From assembly GCA_001632435.1 (NCBI GenBank), contig KV423986.1, positions 87,756 to 151,755 on the forward strand: a stretch of 64,000 nt of DNA. The letters are read 5' to 3'. This DNA is from Calocera cornea HHB12733 (taxonomy: Eukaryota; Basidiomycota; Dacrymycetes; Dacrymycetales; Dacrymycetaceae). Shown here one piece after another: positions 43,678 through 55,105 of the stretch; position 1 is the stretch's first letter; each line of letters begins with the position of its first letter. The position numbers were made by a program, and so were the translations under genes. The notes under the pieces are model-generated. The model was given only the letters and a program-made list of their open reading frames with translations, searched no databases and was not told the DNA's origin.

Positions 43678-46600
43678 TCATCCAGATGTAGTCCGATCGG
43701 AACCAGCCAACAAACTATTGAACAAACCGGTGGCCGAAGCTTCGTTCCTCAACTGGATCATGTACACGATACCCGTGCTCGCTCCATTGTCGCTGAGCTC
43801 GATGGCAACTCCGGTTTTACCAACCCTTTCCACGGCGTCGGTCAGAATGATTGTTGAGATCAGCAACGTCTTCTCTTTTGTGTCAGCTTCGACAACGAGC
43901 TGTTTCACGTTGGTTGGTTGTTGATGATATAACTTGAGCTTGCCTCCTCCAAGAGACTTCCATTGTGAGTGGGCTTGTTTGAGGAAAACTTTGCACTTCA
44001 TTTGAGCAGATATCACAGCCGTCAGCTGCTTCGGCTCCTCTCCAGGTGAGGAAGGTGGACTGATGTCTTCCATTGTGGGGCGTACGCTGGGATGAGAGCT
44101 TGCAAGCGATGGCGTCCTAGATGAAAGCACTGTGGAGCGGCTGGACGGTGGCACGAATATAGAAGCGGTTGGGGAAGGGAACGTTGCAGGATCCACGTAA
44201 TTTCGGGGCATTTCTGGGGAGAAAGGACCGGGACCAGGAGCATTGTTGTAGGCAGGTGGCAATTGTTTCTCCGTTCGACCGAGGAACGGCTGCGTGGTAT
44301 CATTCGGATGCGGATACAAAGGTCGTCCGAACTCATCGCGGCGCGGGTAAGCTACTTCGGGACCTGTTGGGAAATTCCCAAAGGGTGGATGATGCTGAGG
44401 ATGGAAGGGGAATGGGCCAGGTCGTGGGGGCAAATGTTGAGGAGCGTCTCCTTGTTGGGTGTTGGTCGAGCTCGGGAATGGCCGGGCGGGACCATTGAGA
44501 GATGCGTCTCGAGGAGGATACTGACGGAAGCCCGGCTGGGCGGCCGGAGGACCCATTGATGGGCCCATCTGTTGCGCAATGCCAGAAGGCCCCGGAGGTG
44601 GGACTGGTGGGAGGGAACTGTGTCCCACGACCGGCCCGGGAACAGGTAGTGACGGTCGCGAGGTGAACGGAGGATCCAATGGCATTCCCCGAAAGCCAAA
44701 GTCGCCATTCTGGCCCAACGGTTCGGATGTTGACCTAGTTAACGATCCTGTTCCATTGGCACCCGACCCGGTCAGTTGGTTTGAATTGGGTAAATGCGAT
44801 TTAGATCCTCGTTTTGCCGGTACTACAAGAGCCGCGTCAGATAACAGAAAGTGTACTCCAACCCATCTGGAACACCACGCACAGTTTGAAGCCATTGCAA
44901 TGCAATCTTCCAGATCCCTAACTAGCTTGTCCCTCATTGATTGAGAATTCGCTTCAAACACAACAGTCACCTTCCGCAGAAGTTGCACTGTGACGGTGGT
45001 TCCTTCTCAAGGTGATGAGCTGCCTTATCAATTGCATCCGAATATCGAACCCACCATCTTCTTCAGTCGTATTCAGAATGCGGATGAACCTGCCAGCGAG
45101 AGGAGGATAGAGCAACCGCATGGAGCGGCTAGTCAACTCCTCCGTCTCTGGCCCTCTTTCGCAGATGAGAAGCAGATCCGACAGCAGATAGAGGTGACCG
45201 CGCTCCGTTCGTGCTTGCACACCAGTTGCAACAGGCGTGCAGGAGATAACCACGTCAATTGAGGCCCTAGTGGATCTCGCAAAGGCCAGATCATGAGGGT
45301 TCAGTTGCAGAGAGCACACCTGGTGGCATACAAAAGTTAAACGATGGAACCCTCGGAGCTGTGGGTGGTCTTACCTTCGGCTTCATGCTGAATATATCAA
45401 GGACCTGATCAACTGAGAGCTTTCGCTCCAGTTCCGAAGGAGACGGCAAGGTGCCCAGCGACCCTAGAGATGTAGATCCAGTATCGCGCGAGGAGCGGCT
45501 ACAAACTTCAGTCAGAGCCTGTATGATGATATAATACACCCATGGCTCACTCGTCGGACTGGCTTCCGGTGATAGTGCCGCTAGATCCACTCTGACGATC
45601 GACCCTGTCTGCATCAGCGACGTTTGAGGGCGTGACAGACCGCAGGGACGGCGTCGATCCATTGCGAATTGCCTCCCCGGAAGACTGTCCAGCCATACCT
45701 GCACTGGGTGGCATGGAGGGCTGTGAGCGCCCGGTGTCTGACATGGACGCGATGGACAATGACTCCGATGATTCACCCTGGTCACGTTTCACAGTTTCGA
45801 GCACATTGCCAGTATCGTAAGAGGCATCCGGGTCAGGCAGGGGCTTGAATTGGTTCGCTTTCGAAAGTGGGAGCGGTTCAGGCGGTCCGCTCTGCGCGTC
45901 TCCTTGGGTCGCGGGTGCTGAAGGGGGGTGACTTGCAACTTGGGCGCTCGTAGAGTTCTGTTGACCTTCTAGTCCTCGTGCTCGTACTTGCGGCGCTCCA
46001 GGCGACAAAGCGTCAAAGTCTTCCAACCCTTGAACAGTTACAGGTAGCCTCGCGGCAACCATGTCGAGCAGGTTGTCAAGCCTTTCAACGGCGACTACCA
46101 GGAGGCGATGGTCAGAGCGACCAGGTTGAGTGCTCTTGAGGAGGCGAGAATATAGTCGCTTATAATACTTTAGTCGACCTCGAGGGAGTAAGAAGAGGCC
46201 GTCTAAAGTCCAACCAGCGGATGCGCCCTCGGAGGACGGACCACCTGTCTGCCCAGGCGGCGCCGAGGCTGAAACCTCGTCCAGCATCTGCGAAAGCTTC
46301 TTGTTTTGCTGGACGAGAGACCAGACGTCAAAGCCAGTGATATACGAAGAACAGTATCTATCGTAGGGATCTTCGAGATCATCAATCTGCGACAAGGTCA
46401 GTACTGGGTCACAGAGATGCGTGGTGCACGCACCCAACGCATTAATAGATCGCCCAAAGCTTTTGGGGAGGAAGGATTAGGACCAATATCTTTGAGCCGC
46501 TGTTGCCCGAGGGTGAGCAACATCCAGGCCCGGTCAGATACTATGTGCTTACGGCAAGCAGCATCCGATTGGCTTTATAGATGGCCTCCACGCAGCGAAA

Positions 46601-46948
46601 CATCGTGTCCAGCTCCTTCGGAGGAAAGTTATCCTTGGACCAAGCAGCAGCAACTCGCTTGAAAGTACTGATCAGCTCTGACTGCCCAGTGGGTCCGGTT
46701 TGATACACAATCCAGCTCACCCTGATGATGCTTGCCAAAAGGTCTACATATTGCTTTTCAGTCTCAATGAGATCTATCAAAGGGTTTGATTTCTTCGTTG
46801 GCTTGTCTGAGCGGGTCCCGGTGGATGTTGAGGCAGCCATAGAGGCTGGGTCGTCGGTCGTTACGAGCGAGGGAGTGCCGACAGGGCTGGGGATGGTGTC
46901 TCCGCGCACGTGTTGTGCAGGAAGCACCTGCAGCGCGGTGGAATCCAT
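43678..46948 (-). CDS. Dbl-homology Rho guanine nucleotide exchange factor
   Basis: Activates Rho-family GTPases by nucleotide exchange. Six exons: 46553-46948, 46434-46499, 45551-46386, 45375-45498, 45055-45319 and 43678-45005; introns 47-55 nt; about 1,004 residues. The DH domain begins NPLIDLIETEKQYVDLLASI and continues across three exons (KDNFPPKELDTMFRCVEAIY, DDLEDPYDRYCSSYITGF) to ERLDNLLDMVAARLP. A Ser/Pro-rich linker leads to a PH-like domain (ERGHLYLLSDLLLICERG to RKVTVVFEANSQSMRDKLVR). A long proline-rich region and a C-terminal second PH/RanBP1-like fold (QMKCKVFLKQAHSQWKSLGG, GKLKLYHQQ) follow. Such two-PH DH proteins control polarity in fungi; the exact orthologue is not assigned. 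A non-spliced stretch at about 44,820-44,880 could be a missed intron. Confidence 0.85.
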
Positions 46949-47263
46949 CTAGGACGACCTGGAGGGCGAAAGAGAGAAAATGGATGGTCTTCGTCTCGGG
47001 AGGGATGGGTCAAGCATGCGCGCTCATGTATGGGTTGTCGAAAGAGGCCGGGGAGTCCTCGCGCTCGACCGGGGAGAGGTCGATGAGCAAAAGGGGAGCG
47101 CTAGTCGACAGGATGGGGCTCAGCGCGACGGAGAAATGGAAGTCGACCTAGTTTCCAGACGCGAGCCGCGGCTCGGATGCATTCCATTTGTCTTGGCCCG
47201 CTTCCGCGGGTGACGAACTAGCCCATGGCTGAATTACATATTAGCGCCATACATTGATTGCCA
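46949..47263. promoter_or_regulatory. Divergent upstream region of the RhoGEF and the NGL-type nuclease
   Basis: A 315-bp gap between divergent starts, purine-rich in its left two thirds. No TATA box or other element recognised. If the nuclease starts at the second ATG (47,381), the promoter region is longer. Confidence 0.35.
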
Positions 47264-49175
47264 ATGAAAAAGGACGCGCCCTGTCCCAGTCACGGTCATT
47301 CATCATCAATCAGCCCTCACCACTTTGTGGGCCCGTATCACTCATCCAACCCTTCGCCGGCTAGAAGTCAAGCTGCTAGAATGGGCTCAGCAACACCGAG
47401 AGAACGCCAGCCGTATGTTCCCACTCCGGAGCAAATCCAACTGGCAAATGAGCGGAAAGCAAAGAGGATCGTGGCCAAGATGCAGCAGGCATCGGCTCCA
47501 ACGAGTCCACCAGACTATTCCCGCTGGATACTGCCTAGAAAGTGGCTGCCTGTTAGCAGTCCTTCGACTCCGGCAAAGACGAGAGTAACAATAATGACCT
47601 GGAATGTCGGTTGATTCTGCAGTGCCGCGCCCCTCAGCTGGCTCCTAACATATGTTCACTGTTCTAGATGCTCGCCCAATGCCTTGTCCGTGGGTATATG
47701 CATCTCTCTGGTGCGCAGTCGAACTGATGTCCTTAGGGAGAGAGTTGTTTCCAGGCAGCGACTGCCTGAAAATCAAAGACAGAGAGCAAATGCTGGCGGC
47801 TGAGATACTCAATTACGACGCGGACATAGTGTGCTTGCAGGTGAAGGACGACATCACGCTCTTTCTACTGTTGAGAATTGACTGTCTTCCCTGCAGGAAG
47901 TTGACCGATTGGATGCGTTACTGCCGCGTATACATGACACGTACGACCACATCTATGCTTCTGGGCCCGGTAAACTGCACGGCTGCATGTTACTCTATCG
48001 CCGCAACCGGTTCGAAAAACTTACCTCGAAGGTGGTTTGCTACGACGAGGAGGCGCTCACACAAACGGATGGGGCCCAGAAGCCCGGCGCGACACGTCGA
48101 ACTAATAACATCGGCTTGCTGGCAGCGCTCCGATTTAAAGAAAGCAGCCTGGGTTTTGAGAGGAACAAGGGATGTCTGATTGCCACAACGCACCTTTTCT
48201 GGCACCCGAGGTGAGGGTAACGTAAAGAATTCGTCGACCATGCTTCTGATATGCTTACAGATTCACGTATGAACGAACGCGGTATGTAGATTACTCCCCT
48301 GCGTCCAATGCGTCGCTCAGCAAAACACAGTCAAGCATTTATTCTTCTCCGCACAATCCAAAGCTTTCGTTCGGAGTTGCATTTGCAAAGCTGGCCTGTA
48401 TACATCGGTGGAGGTACGCCTTCTGGTCCCGTGCAAGGCCAGAAACAAACCATGCTGCCTTTCACAGACTTCAACTCACAACCAACCGAGCCTACGTACT
48501 CCCTATTGGTTGGCCAGGCCTTGCTCGACACTCAGAGGGCTGAACTCGAAACATCCCGGGTAGTGCACGTGTCTATTGACCCACAGGTCGGCGTGCCTGG
48601 CGCGGATGGGTCTGTCCAGCAATCTGAAGATAACGACGAGAACGAAAATGAAGGTCGAGACGGGGATGACAATAACCAGGACCCCATTATTGCCAACTCT
48701 CGACGGCCCACGACGTCTGACGGACTACCGTCAGTGCGAGTGCTTGAGTCTGTCTTTAGGGACGAGCTCCAAGGATCGCTTCGGAGCATGTACGATGCAG
48801 CCCACCTCACAACAGATACGTTTGGACAAAGACACGCCCTTTCATCGGGACGAAAGGGAGGCTCAGAGGCCATGTGGACGAGCTTCACTCCTCTTTGGAG
48901 GCTAACCCTAGGTTGCTCCAGCGATGAATAGCTATGACTTCGCTGACCGTCTATGCAGATTACATATTCGCTTTAAACGGTGTAGAAGACAATGAAGCAG
49001 TCGAGCCAAGGGTGCTGTCGGTGCTGGCTCCGCACACAACGGCCACGCTAGAACCAGGATTGCCCCGAAAGGGAATTTGTGCAAGTGAGATGGTTTCGAG
49101 AGAACCGTGGCGAGTCCGCAGGCTCATCATAGTGCAGGTGATCATATCGCGTTGGCAGCAGAAGTGGAATGGTAG
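47264..49175 (+). CDS. CCR4/NGL-type endonuclease-exonuclease-phosphatase family RNase
   Basis: Mg2+-dependent nuclease of the NGL1-3/Ccr4 group, likely an RNA exonuclease. Nine exons: 47264-47605, 47668-47689, 47737-47840, 47897-48210, 48261-48281, 48331-48413, 48468-48911, 48959-49084, 49138-49175; 497 residues from ATG 47264, or 458 from ATG 47381 (MGSATPRERQ). EEP motifs: TWNMLAQCLVRRELFPG, DADIVCLQEVDRLD (catalytic Glu), GCMLLYRRNRF, ATTHLFWHPR, YIGGDFNSQP, and at the end LDYIFALNG and CASDHIALAAEVEW. Exons 2 and 5 are 22 and 21 nt. An acidic insert (EDNDENENEGRDGDDNNQD) interrupts the domain after GDFNSQP, as in other fungal NGL proteins. Confidence 0.9.
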
Positions 49176-49286
49176 CTGTCGTGAGAATTATTACAGGCAT
49201 TGACAGACATGCAGACGTAACAGTAGCCAGACGTAACAGTAGCCCCAAGATAAAGCAGCAAATGAAAGGAGCAACGTGTTGCCCGC

Positions 49287-51506
49287 TCACCAGGACGAAC
49301 CCCCAGATGGCCGATTGTTGAAGTTGGACGGCGAAAGCCAATCGGAGTTGTCGGCCCGTCTGACATCGCTATTCAAACGGGCTCGCTTGGCAAGAGGGAT
49401 CGGAGGGGGCGAATCAGAGGCATCTCGTAATGCAGGGCGCTTTCCTCGCATCGGTGGGGGGCTCGACTCCTCATCGGAAAGCGTCAGGTCGATCACATCC
49501 TGCGCCGAACCCGCTCGTCGATTACGAGAGCTGCTCTCTTGGTAACTGATGGATCGTCCGCTGCCATGCGGTGAAATCTCGCGCTTCACGCGGGTGTCAT
49601 CGTCGTCCTCGTCAGAGTCGATCACGAAGACCTCGGCTGAGTTCGGCAAAGGATGAGCTGTCGTCAGTTCTATTTTGACTTCCGTCCTTGCAGGGGTGGA
49701 GGGCTTCGTACTGGTAGGCCGTTGGATCTTCCATCCCGATGATGCGTACTTGCTGTCAGAGGTATGCCATTCGCCGTCAGCCTCCAAGACGACATCGTCC
49801 ACGGAATCCGGGGTGGCCTGCAGGATGGAGTCGAAATATCTGCTCCGTCTCTTTAGATGGCACGCCCCTCTGATGATCATGGAGACACTCACCCATCCAC
49901 GATGAGATCGTCCACCATCAATGTCTTCTCGCACACTGGGCACAACCAAGTCGTTGTCTGTTCCATCACGGAAAACCAGCTATCGGCATCGAAGCACTGT
50001 GAGTGTACACAGTATTTGGATCGGCATGGAATCTTGATGCGAATGTAGCTCATCTGATAGAATCAGCAAACGGCGCCTAGGCAGAGTTTGATACAACTCA
50101 CGGGGCATTTCAAAGATAGGCTGGCAGGGCCAGCCACAATGTCTTCATCTTCTTTGTTGCTATGTCTCACTGAAGATTGCTTCAGGAAAAGTAAGGCAGA
50201 ACGCTCGTTTCACTCACTTCGGGCAAGGATATCTTCTCTGGAACGGTACTTTCCTTTGTGGATACGATCGACGATCTGTTGCACAGTGGTGGCCTCGACC
50301 AGATTGACGAGTGCGTAGAACCTCTGGAAAGACGTCAAGGATATCATCACGATATGTCAAAACATTTACGAACCTTGGGAACAAACGGGGTCTGATTGTT
50401 CATGAAAATCATGTCGAGCTTGTTACTTCCACTATGTGCCAGTCGAACGGTTTTGCCCAAATCCGCTGGTGGAGCAGTGCCAGGCTTCTTTTTCAGTCCA
50501 CGCAGATTGGCATTCAGCAGCGTGGTGTTGACTCGGACTTCGCAAGTAGACGGAAATTCTATGGGACATGGATTTACCCTGCCGAACGATGATGTCGAGT
50601 AGTGCGTAGACGACGTGCAGTATAGGCGTAGCTGGTATGGTGAGCTATGAGGTCTGGTTAGAGGCGTAGACTACCTGGAAAATGCACTGACTTGGGTGCA
50701 GACAGCTTCTCTCGTTGCTGGGCATTCAAAGTAAACGAAATAACGAGGCTCTTTCGCTCCGTTGGGTCCTTAGCCTCTGAGAATGTATGAGTATCGCTGA
50801 GATCCGATCCACAGGCACGCACCTTGCGATGCCACCAAGTCTGAGACCGACTCGACGACCCTGTAGAACGGGGATGCCGAGAAACGAATGTCTGCTAGAG
50901 ATAGTTAGATGACGACTTACTTGATATAGGCCGGTAATAACCTACCAGCCTTCGCTTGTCCGGATGGCGGGTGAGCATTGTAGGCAGATGAGGCCGGCTG
51001 GTGTACAGGTCGTGCATTGTAAGCGTAGGAAGGGTTGGTAGGATTGCCGTAACCATTCTGTGCGGAATAGTGAGAGTATGTGGCCGGAGGAATGTTGGAT
51101 CCCGGTGAAGGTGCGTATTGCATCGAGCTGCGACGAGAAGCAGAGCTATTGAAGCGAACTGACTGTCAGATAGAAATTTTAACGAAACACGCGTTGATGC
51201 TCACGTCCCAGCGCTTGGTAACTCGCCCATGATGTCACGAGCGAGTCGGTACGTCCTAGCATCCTGACGTTGATACCAGCCTTCCATTGCGTCTTGAATC
51301 CTGGTCACCAGCTCTTGCTTCTTGCCCGTTCTGAGTAAAGACAGATTGCACTCGTCGTTGAGGCGATGAATCAGCTGCTTGAGTCGGTCCACTGTCAGTC
51401 CAGCAACGCGTATCTTCTGTTGCTTTGTGACTGTCAGTATTATAGACATTGAGCCAGTAGGGATACGTACGTGCAAATCAGCCCAATCCGACTGCGACTC
51501 GACCAT
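49287..51506 (-). CDS. SUMO E3 ligase, PIAS/Siz family
   Basis: Promotes SUMO transfer from Ubc9 to nuclear targets. First exon 51471-51506, 48-nt intron, then further exons down to 49287. Domains in order: SAP (AGLTVDRLKQLIHRLNDECN), Pro/Tyr-rich linker, PINIT (FSASPFYRVVESVSDLVASQ), SP-RING (CPMSYIRIKIPCRSKYCVHS then CFDADSW and CPVC), and a disordered C-terminus with SUMO-interaction motifs (VFVIDSDEDD, DVIDLTLSD). Zinc ligands of the SP-RING are all present. An in-frame ATG at 51629 would add 41 residues; I prefer 51506 because SAP follows closely, as in the family. Convergent with the nuclease gene (111 bp apart). Internal exon borders beyond the second exon are approximate. Confidence 0.9.
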
Positions 51507-51639
51507 TATCTCAATGTGCGAACCACCGAGCACAGCGAGCGCCTGCTGAGAGTGCAGATTGAAGTGTCGCGCGTGAGTGGCCCTGATTGCCCTCGAGGAC
51601 TTCCGGGTGGTCGTGACAATCGCTTGCATTGCGCAGAGT

Positions 51640-52400
51640 GCTTAGCTTACATGTGTGCCTCCGCCTTGCTCCCGTGTCCGCGTCAAGGAACCTCGACAGG
51701 GTCCTTCGAAACGGGGAAAAGCATCGCTTCCGGTACGGAGACCTGTAATACTTCCGTTTACCTTTCGCAAGCGGGAACATCCATTAGCCCAAGCAATAAG
51801 TGTACTGAAGCAAAAGAGAGTAGAGCATCCGGCTGGCAATGGCCTGCCCCTTGCTTTGGTTTAGGGCTTTTTCTTCTTCCAGTGAGGTGTTCACCTCGGC
51901 TGTGTGGTTTGCCTCCGCTAATGAGTTTGCTTCCGGACCTTGAGTCACATCCGCCTCGTACTTTGCCTCCGCCCTGTGCTTTCTTCCGCTATACTTTTTA
52001 CTTCCGCTGGATTGCTTGCCTCCGTCCTCACATTGGCTTTCCCATTCTGTTTCCGCGGTAGCAAATATGTAAAGCAAACATTGATTCCAGCGGAGGCAAC
52101 TATTGCGACGGAATCAAATAGGGTAGTCGCGGCCAAACACGCATCGGAACTTAAAGGTAGCGGAAGTAGCTGTAATAGGCCAGGCAAACATTATAGCGGA
52201 GGCAGATTACAGCCTGGGGGGATACCGTAGCACAGCGGAGACAACAGGAACAAGGGAAATAAACCGATGGGACCGAGGCAAAGTGGGCGGGCGAAGGCAA
52301 CCTACCGGGCGGAGGCATATTACATAGCGGAGACAAATTTCCCCTGTGGGGGCAAACTAGATCGAGGACACAAGTCAAATTCCGGAGGCAAACACTAAAG
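51640..52400. repeat. Degenerate 18-bp-period repeat array (locus D), two opposed halves
   Basis: Up to about 52,060 the cores read TTGCCTCCGC/TTGCTTCCG; from about 52,090 they read GCGGAGGCAA, the complementary orientation, again with mostly 18-bp steps (CAACCTACCGGGCGGAGG, CATATTACATAGCGGAGA). The array therefore switches strand in the middle. Confidence 0.8.
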
Positions 52401-52439
52401 TGGAGTTATGGCCGCTAGACCCGAAACCCCTTGCGAAGC

Positions 52440-52973
52440 AAGGGGCATGGAGATAATTCCTAGAGTAGCACCTGTCCGGAGGCAGACAGACTACAGTAGC
52501 ACTCCGGGTGCAATTGCCTCGAATGACACTTTTTAAGTCATAAGTCCACCTTACTTCTTCATGGAAGCAAAGCGAGCGTGACTCTTCATTCTTCTGAATA
52601 AAATGGAAGTATTTTGGCCCTCCGGGAGCTAATGTTCAAAGACAAATGAACGTGTTGTTGTATGAGAAGAAGTACCTGTCCGCCATCTGCGGTCCCATTT
52701 CTTCTCCTGATTGGAAGCTCAGATAGTCGCCGCCTGCACGCAGTATCAATTACCGGACAATGAAATCCTGAAAATTATCCCATTTTGTGCGAAAAGAGAT
52801 GGTGCACGCTTATTTTGCAGCTGGCTTCAAAATCTAAGCCCTTACAGGAGCGGGGGTATAGTGCGCGATTTGCCCGCCCAAAAAAGTGCCATTCCAGGCA
52901 ATTGCACCCGGAGTGCTACTGTAGTCTTTCCGCCTCCGGACAGGTGCTACTCTAGGAATTACCTCAAGGGGCA
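52440..52973. mobile_element. MITE-like element with about 95-bp terminal inverted repeats
   Basis: Left end 52,440-52,538 and the complement of 52,880-52,973 align over about 95 bases with few differences; shared words include TAATTCCTAGAGTAGCACCT, GTCCGGAGGC and GACTACAGTAGCACTCCGGG. The centre (52,539-52,879) has no coding potential. Left of it is a perfect hairpin, CCCCTTGC-GAA-GCAAGGGG (52,427-52,445). I could not see an unambiguous target duplication. Confidence 0.65.
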
Positions 52974-53089
52974 TGCAGCTCGCCATTAATAAAACAAGTT
53001 AGAGCCGATCACGCGGCTCACGTGGCCCGCAATCCGAGGGCTACCGAGTTTCATGACACTCGCTCTGCACTCTGCCATTGAGTGGACTC

Positions 53090-53340
53090 AAAGCAGTGAA
53101 CCAAATCACTAAGCGGAAGCACAATGGGGAGGGGACGCAAAATACTCTGTGGAAGCGAATCGTGAGACGGAAGCAAGTCTGTAGCGGAAGCACACTCTGA
53201 AGGGGAACAGACCAACCCGGAGCATTCCCTAATTGAAGGTCGCAGCAAACAAGCATGGCGGAAGTAGAATGTGGGACGGGAGTAAAAAGAAGCGCAGCGG
53301 GAGGAAAACCACCATAGCACGGAAGTAAGTAGGGGGAGGC
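53090..53340. repeat. Degenerate 18-bp-period repeat array (locus E)
   Basis: GGAAGCA-type cores at 17-18-bp steps (GGAAGCACAATGGGGAGG, GGACGCAAAATACTCTGT, GGAAGCGAATCGTGAGAC), same orientation as locus C and the right half of locus D. Confidence 0.75.
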
Positions 53341-53442
53341 ATATCTGTAAGCTATTGCGCGCTTGTCACGAAAACTCGGAAGTCGTCACTCAGGGTCGTC
53401 TTTCCCCTAGCCCTGTCGATTACCTTTAAGCCTCCTGGTGCA

Positions 53443-54863
53443 ATGCGTCCGGTATACTCGACCGCAAACGGGCAGCAGTCTAGCAGTCCGCAAAGACTGC
53501 TGCAGCAACAGTATCCAACCTGGCAACTGCTGCAGCAACACCATGCCCAGTCTCAACAGCTTCAGCCTATTACTCCCGCGGCCGTGGCTGCGCTGGCAAT
53601 GTCCTCGTTCTCTCGGTCGAATGCCTCTTACTCGGCACAGCAGACTTACCCCGGACCTCAATTAACTAATACCTTGGGATACAGCTTGTCGTCGACCTAC
53701 GTGCCATCTCGGGACGATACATATCGACAACATGACAGTGCACGACCATACCAACCTCAAGAACCGCGACTGTCACGACAGCCCCGCCCCTTTCTCCAGC
53801 CGGAGAGTCAGCCGGGCTCAGATTCCCCCCATCCCTCCAAGAAACGTAAGCGAGAAGATGAACCGTACGTAGGCCGTATAAACCCTTCGTCGTCCCGTGA
53901 GCTGAGCCGATACCAGCCCCATACCAATTCCAGGCACCGGAATCATGTTGAATACACCCGAAGCCATCGAAGCTTGGATCGCAGAACGAAAAGCGCGATG
54001 GCCATCCGCGAAGCGGTTAGAGGAAAAGGTGACAATGCACTCCTTCTTGTAAGCAATGAAGCTACAACGACCGTTACAGAACGCTGCAAACAAGATCTCT
54101 CGCGACAGAGGTGAAATCAAACTGGATCCCGGCAAGCAACGACTTCCAGGAAACCTGCGCAATGCCGTCCCTCGCGGAAGAGTTTCTCACGAAGGACCCC
54201 GTGCCTCTGACGCTCGAGGCTACCAACATCGGCGCCATGGCCATGGAAGGCAAGCCGACGGGCCTGTTATGAAGTCTTCCCATGATTCTCCCATACTTGC
54301 ACACCCAAGTGGTCCGACACACCCCTCGAAGGCTTCAAATGGCCGAAGGCCTCCGCAGGGGCTCAGCGCCACTCTTCACTCTCTGATTGTGGATTCAGAC
54401 CCTGCATCCAGCACAGAAGAGGGAGACAACTCTGATGTGGATCCCATTGCCGATGCGGTCTCTTCGAAGGTCCATGTAGCTGCTCGTCCAGAACCAAAAC
54501 CATCCTCCTCTTTGCTACCGGCAAACGCACATACGGTATTACGACCAACTCGGATTGTTCGACCCAGAACGGCACCGAACCACCTCGCCAGCTCAACAAC
54601 CAAGGATCTCATGCGAGCGGTGAGTTGATGTGATTCAACAGCATACCCCGCACCCTCACAGTTGGCACCAGCTCTTGTCGACTGAGATTCGCGCGACAGT
54701 CTCGCGATTGTCTCAATCAGTACGCTTTCTCGTTGACAATGACTTCTTGATGGGGGTGGAAGAACGAGTTGGCGAGGCTAAGACTATGGCGCATGTGGTG
54801 ATTCTGCCGACACCAGCTACGAATGATGGAGAGCAATCCGAGCGAAAAGCGGGCGAGCAATGA
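53443..54863 (+). CDS. NUFIP1-like box C/D snoRNP assembly protein
   Basis: NUFIP1/Rsa1-type factors help build box C/D snoRNPs. Exon 1 53443-53864, exon 2 53917-54028 and exon 3 from 54080 are well supported; splicing at 53865-53916 brings the conserved NUFIP1 segment into frame (IPGTGIMLNTPEAIEAWIAE then RKARWPSAKRLEEK), followed by NAANKISRDRGEIKLD. Exon 1 is Gln/Ser/Pro-rich and ends in the basic run SKKRKREDEP. The last exon, from about 54,660, encodes LLSTEIRATVSRLSQSVRFL and VDNDFLMGVEERV, the conserved fungal C-terminus. Between 54,160 and 54,610 frames change and I could not settle the exon borders. Confidence 0.78.
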
Positions 54864-55105
54864 AACAGGCCTGTCCCCGTCTGGAGGGTAGCCGTAGGGC
54901 CTGTGCACTGTTCGCCGCGTCTTCGGGAGACGTTTCATCTGTTCACGCCTTTAAGTTGTGGACGTGATGCAAGCGGTAGTTCAAAACATTGATAATCTAC
55001 TCTACTCATTCGCAGCACGGCTTTGGTTGACTTCAATTGTAAGACAAGAGGCACGATGAGCGAAAAAAAAAATTGTGCTCTTCTATGAGTTACCTCGTGA
55101 CTTCT

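Noticed and set aside
13859..53340. CRISPR array interpretation of the short regular repeats
   Set aside because: The genome is eukaryotic, the repeat core is shorter than a CRISPR repeat, units are degenerate and there is no spacer architecture or cas gene.
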